Shown: piece by piece, positions 4,975-6,539 of the stretch
Layout: the number at the start of each line of letters is the position of its first letter
Position numbering within the stretch: position 1 is the first letter of the stretch
NCBI GenBank assembly: GCA_022701925.1
Contig: JAKONM010000083.1
Span: forward strand, 1-6,539
Length of the DNA stretch: 6,539 bases
From: Microbacteriaceae bacterium
GTDB lineage: Bacteria > Actinomycetota > Actinomycetes > Actinomycetales > Microbacteriaceae
Direction: 5' to 3'
The notes under the pieces: model-generated
The model's database searches: none
Told to the model about the DNA's origin: nothing
What the model saw: the letters and a program-made list of their open reading frames with translations, nothing else
Made by a program: the position numbers and the translations under genes

Positions 4975-5582
4975 GCGCCGGCCTCCTCAGCGGTCACGCC
5001 GGTCTTCGCCGCGATGAACGCGTCGAGAGCGGTGGGGGTGAAGACGATGTCGTCCGCGCGCAGCACGTCGTAGGCGTTCAGCTGGTCGACGAACAGCACC
5101 TCGACGCCCGGCACGTTGCGGACGCTCTTGATGGCGACCGTCTCGTCGCGGGCGAGCACGACGAGCTGGCGCTTGCCGGCCTTGACCGCGGCGAGGTCGA
5201 CGACGGCCTGCTTGGTCGAGGGCGTGCCCTGCGCGCCGAAGGTCACCTGGTGGATGCGGCCGGCGCGGGCGCGGTCGGAGAGCGCGCCGAGGAGGGCCGC
5301 GGCGATCATCTTCTTGGGGGTGCGCTGGCTGTAGTCGCGGGGCGTCGGCCCGTGGACCACGCCGCCGCCGCGGTGCTCGGGGGCGCGGACGGAGCCCTGA
5401 CGGGAGCGGCCGGTGCCCTTCTGCTTGAACGGCTTGACGCCCGAGCCGGAGACCTCGCCCCGGTTCTTGGTCTTGTGCGTGCCCTGGCGGGCGGCGGCGA
5501 GCTGGGCCGTGACGACCTGGTGCAGCAGCGGCACGTTGGTCGGCACGTCGAAGAGCTCGACGGGAAGGCTCTGTTCGGCCAT
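4971..5582 (-). CDS. rplD: 50S ribosomal protein L4
   Basis: L4 binds 23S rRNA early in assembly, and its extended loop lines the polypeptide exit tunnel. In E. coli it also represses its own operon by acting on the S10 leader; that leader would be outside this window, so nothing can be said about it here. The 203-residue product shows NVPLLHQVVTAQLAAARQGT (residues 16-35), the basic tunnel loop with KPFKQKGTGRSRQGSVRAP (50-68) and GGGVVHGPTPRDYSQRTPKK (72-91), and ALSDRARAGR. The C-terminal half is the globular domain with DQLNAYDVL. The ATG start follows AAGGGG within the last rplC codons. The N-terminus goes almost straight into the ELFDV strand and appears about 20 residues shorter than the actinobacterial L4 proteins I remember. 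The TGA stop overlaps the rplW start by 4 nt. Confidence 0.97.
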   Translation of the reverse strand: MAEQSLPVELFDVPTNVPLLHQVVTAQLAAARQGTHKTKNRGEVSGSGVKPFKQKGTGRSRQGSVRAPEHRGGGVVHGPTPRDYSQRTPKKMIAAALLGALSDRARAGRIHQVTFGAQGTPSTKQAVVDLAAVKAGKRQLVVLARDETVAIKSVRNVPGVEVLFVDQLNAYDVLRADDIVFTPTALDAFIAAKTGVTAEEAGA

Positions 5583-5584
5583 GG

Positions 5585-6238
5585 TCAGTTCCCCTTCACG
5601 GCGTCGCGGACGAAGACGAGGCGGCCGCGGGCACCGGGCACCGCGCCCTTGACGAGCAGCAGGCCCTTCTCGGCGTCGACCGCGTGCACGGTCAGGCCGA
5701 TCACGGTGGTGCGCTCGCCGCCCATGCGGCCGGCCATGCGCATGCCTTTGAAGACGCGCGACGGCGTCGAGGAGGCGCCGATCGAGCCGGGCTTGCGGTG
5801 GTTGCGGTGCGAACCGTGGCTCGCGGACACGCCCTTGAAGTTGTGGCGCTTCATGACGCCGGCGAAGCCCTTGCCCTTGCTGGTGCCGACGACGTCGACC
5901 TTCTTGCCGGCCTCGAACAGGCCGACGGACAGCTCCTGGCCGAGCGAGAACTCGGCGGCGTTCGCGGTGCGCACCTCGGTCAGGTGGCGGCGGGGCGTGA
6001 CGCCCGCGGCGCTGAAGTGGCCGGCGGTGGGCTTGTCGGCCTTGCGCGGGTCGATGGCGCCGGCGGCGATCTGGATCGCCTCGTAGCCGTCCTTCTCCAC
6101 CGTGCGGATCTGGGTGACGACGTTCGGGCTGACCTGGATGACGGTCACGGGCACGAGCTTGTTGCCCTCGCCCCAGACCTGGGTCATGCCGAGCTTGGTG
6201 CCGAGGAGCCCGGAGAACGTGCGGGTCGCGTTGGACAT
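5585..6238 (-). CDS. rplC: 50S ribosomal protein L3
   Basis: L3 is one of the first proteins to bind 23S rRNA; a long loop reaches towards the peptidyl-transferase centre. The 217-residue product has the usual length. The N-terminal LLGTKLGMTQVW (about residues 11-22) is typical, and the central loop region holds GKGFAGVMKRHNF, then SHGSHRNHRKPGSIG, then TPSRVFKGMRMAGRMGGERTT, which are family hallmarks. The ATG start at 6238 is preceded by AGGAGAGG (complement of 6244-6251), which overlaps the rpsJ stop and has 5 nt spacing. The stop is 2 nt before the rplD start, so the two are probably translationally coupled. At the loop tip the residues between GSIG and TP are Ala-Ser-Ser, where E. coli L3 has Gln-Asn-Gln; the Gln that PrmB methylates in E. 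coli is therefore absent. Identification is certain. Confidence 0.98.
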   Translation of the reverse strand: MSNATRTFSGLLGTKLGMTQVWGEGNKLVPVTVIQVSPNVVTQIRTVEKDGYEAIQIAAGAIDPRKADKPTAGHFSAAGVTPRRHLTEVRTANAAEFSLGQELSVGLFEAGKKVDVVGTSKGKGFAGVMKRHNFKGVSASHGSHRNHRKPGSIGASSTPSRVFKGMRMAGRMGGERTTVIGLTVHAVDAEKGLLLVKGAVPGARGRLVFVRDAVKGN

Positions 6239-6249
6239 CCGTTCCTCTC

Positions 6250-6539
6250 CTAGAGCTTGATCTCGATGTTGACGTCGGCGGGGAGGTCGAGCCGCATGAG
6301 CGAGTCGACGGCCTTCGGCGTCGGGTCGATGATGTCGATGAGCCGCTTGTGGGTGCGCATCTCGAAGTGCTCGCGGCTGTCCTTGTACTTGTGCGGCGAC
6401 CGGATCACGGCGATGACGTTCTTCTCCGTGGGGAGCGGCACCGGGCCGACGACCGTGGCGCCTGCACGGGTGACCGTGTCGACGATCTTGCGCGCCGAGC
6501 TGTCGAGCCCCGCGTGGTCGTACGACTTCAGTCGGATGC
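6250..6539 (-). CDS. rpsJ: 30S ribosomal protein S10, 5' end truncated by window
   Basis: S10 is a protein of the 30S head; in many bacteria it also acts as NusE in transcription antitermination with NusB and NusG. The visible 95 codons run in frame from the window edge (first full codon ATC at 6537-6535) to a TAG stop. They carry the strongly conserved S10 wording: RLKSYDH and SSARKIVDTVTRAGA near the start, GPVPLPTEKN, then SPHKYKDSREHFEMRTHKR and the terminal DLPADVNIEIKL. Bacterial S10 is about 102 residues, so only some 6-7 N-terminal residues and the start codon lie beyond 6539. The first ATG-like codon inside (GTG at 6441-6439) is the internal Val of GPVPLPTEK and is not the start. It is the first gene of the S10 operon, with 11 nt to rplC. 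Its TAG stop overlaps the rplC ribosome binding site. The identification is certain; only the start is unseen. Confidence 0.97.
   Translation of the reverse strand, partial: IRLKSYDHAGLDSSARKIVDTVTRAGATVVGPVPLPTEKNVIAVIRSPHKYKDSREHFEMRTHKRLIDIIDPTPKAVDSLMRLDLPADVNIEIKL

Noticed and set aside
1..6539. Mobile elements, CRISPR, tRNA/rRNA genes, defence genes or other inserted accessory DNA
   Set aside because: The window is tiled end to end by the standard ribosomal protein genes with gaps of 25 nt or less; there is no space or compositional break for anything inserted.

Overview
This window is a single, gap-free block of ribosomal protein genes, all on the minus strand: the S10 operon running directly into the start of the spc operon. 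In transcription order, from high to low coordinate, it reads rpsJ (5' end cut off), rplC, rplD, rplW, rplB, rpsS, rplV, rpsC, rplP, rpmC, rpsQ, rplN, rplX, rplE (3' end cut off). This is the classic bacterial order with nothing inserted or missing. Every gene is identified by its full-length protein sequence, not by position alone.

The organism is a high-GC Gram-positive actinobacterium. The base composition is strongly GC-rich, codons nearly always end in G or C, and lysine is almost always AAG. The proteins have actinobacterial wording, for example the L29 core ending in RIYTVMRERELG, S17 with RRTSKVKAHDE and ETRPLSATKRWR, and L24 ending in KKSGKDL. Compared with sequences I remember, the best fit is the order Micrococcales. 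That is a recollection, not a database result.

Layout: 6250-6539 S10; 5585-6238 L3; 4971-5582 L4; 4672-4974 L23; 3813-4652 L2; 3520-3801 S19; 3099-3494 L22; 2350-3099 S3; 1931-2350 L16; 1609-1929 L29; 1289-1609 S17; 916-1284 L14; 553-915 L24; 1-548 L5. The largest gap is 25 nt (rpsS-rplV). Four junctions overlap by 1-4 nt, and one stop codon abuts the next start with no base between. There is no room for a promoter or rho-independent terminator inside the window, so one polycistronic message with translational coupling is the simplest reading. The promoter and any leader lie upstream of rpsJ, beyond position 6539.

Together the products build early-assembly and exit-tunnel parts of the 50S subunit (L2, L3, L4, L22, L23, L24, L29), the peptidyl-transferase and central-protuberance regions (L16, L5, L14), and the 30S head and body (S3, S10, S19, S17).

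I found no undescribed system. The points worth a second look are small: a hairpin with the rpsS stop codon in its loop, a hairpin with atypical codons just inside rplE, a 10-nt Shine-Dalgarno match for rplX made from the last codons of rplN, tails on L29 and S17, an apparently short L4 N-terminus, and single-residue variants in L3 and L5.
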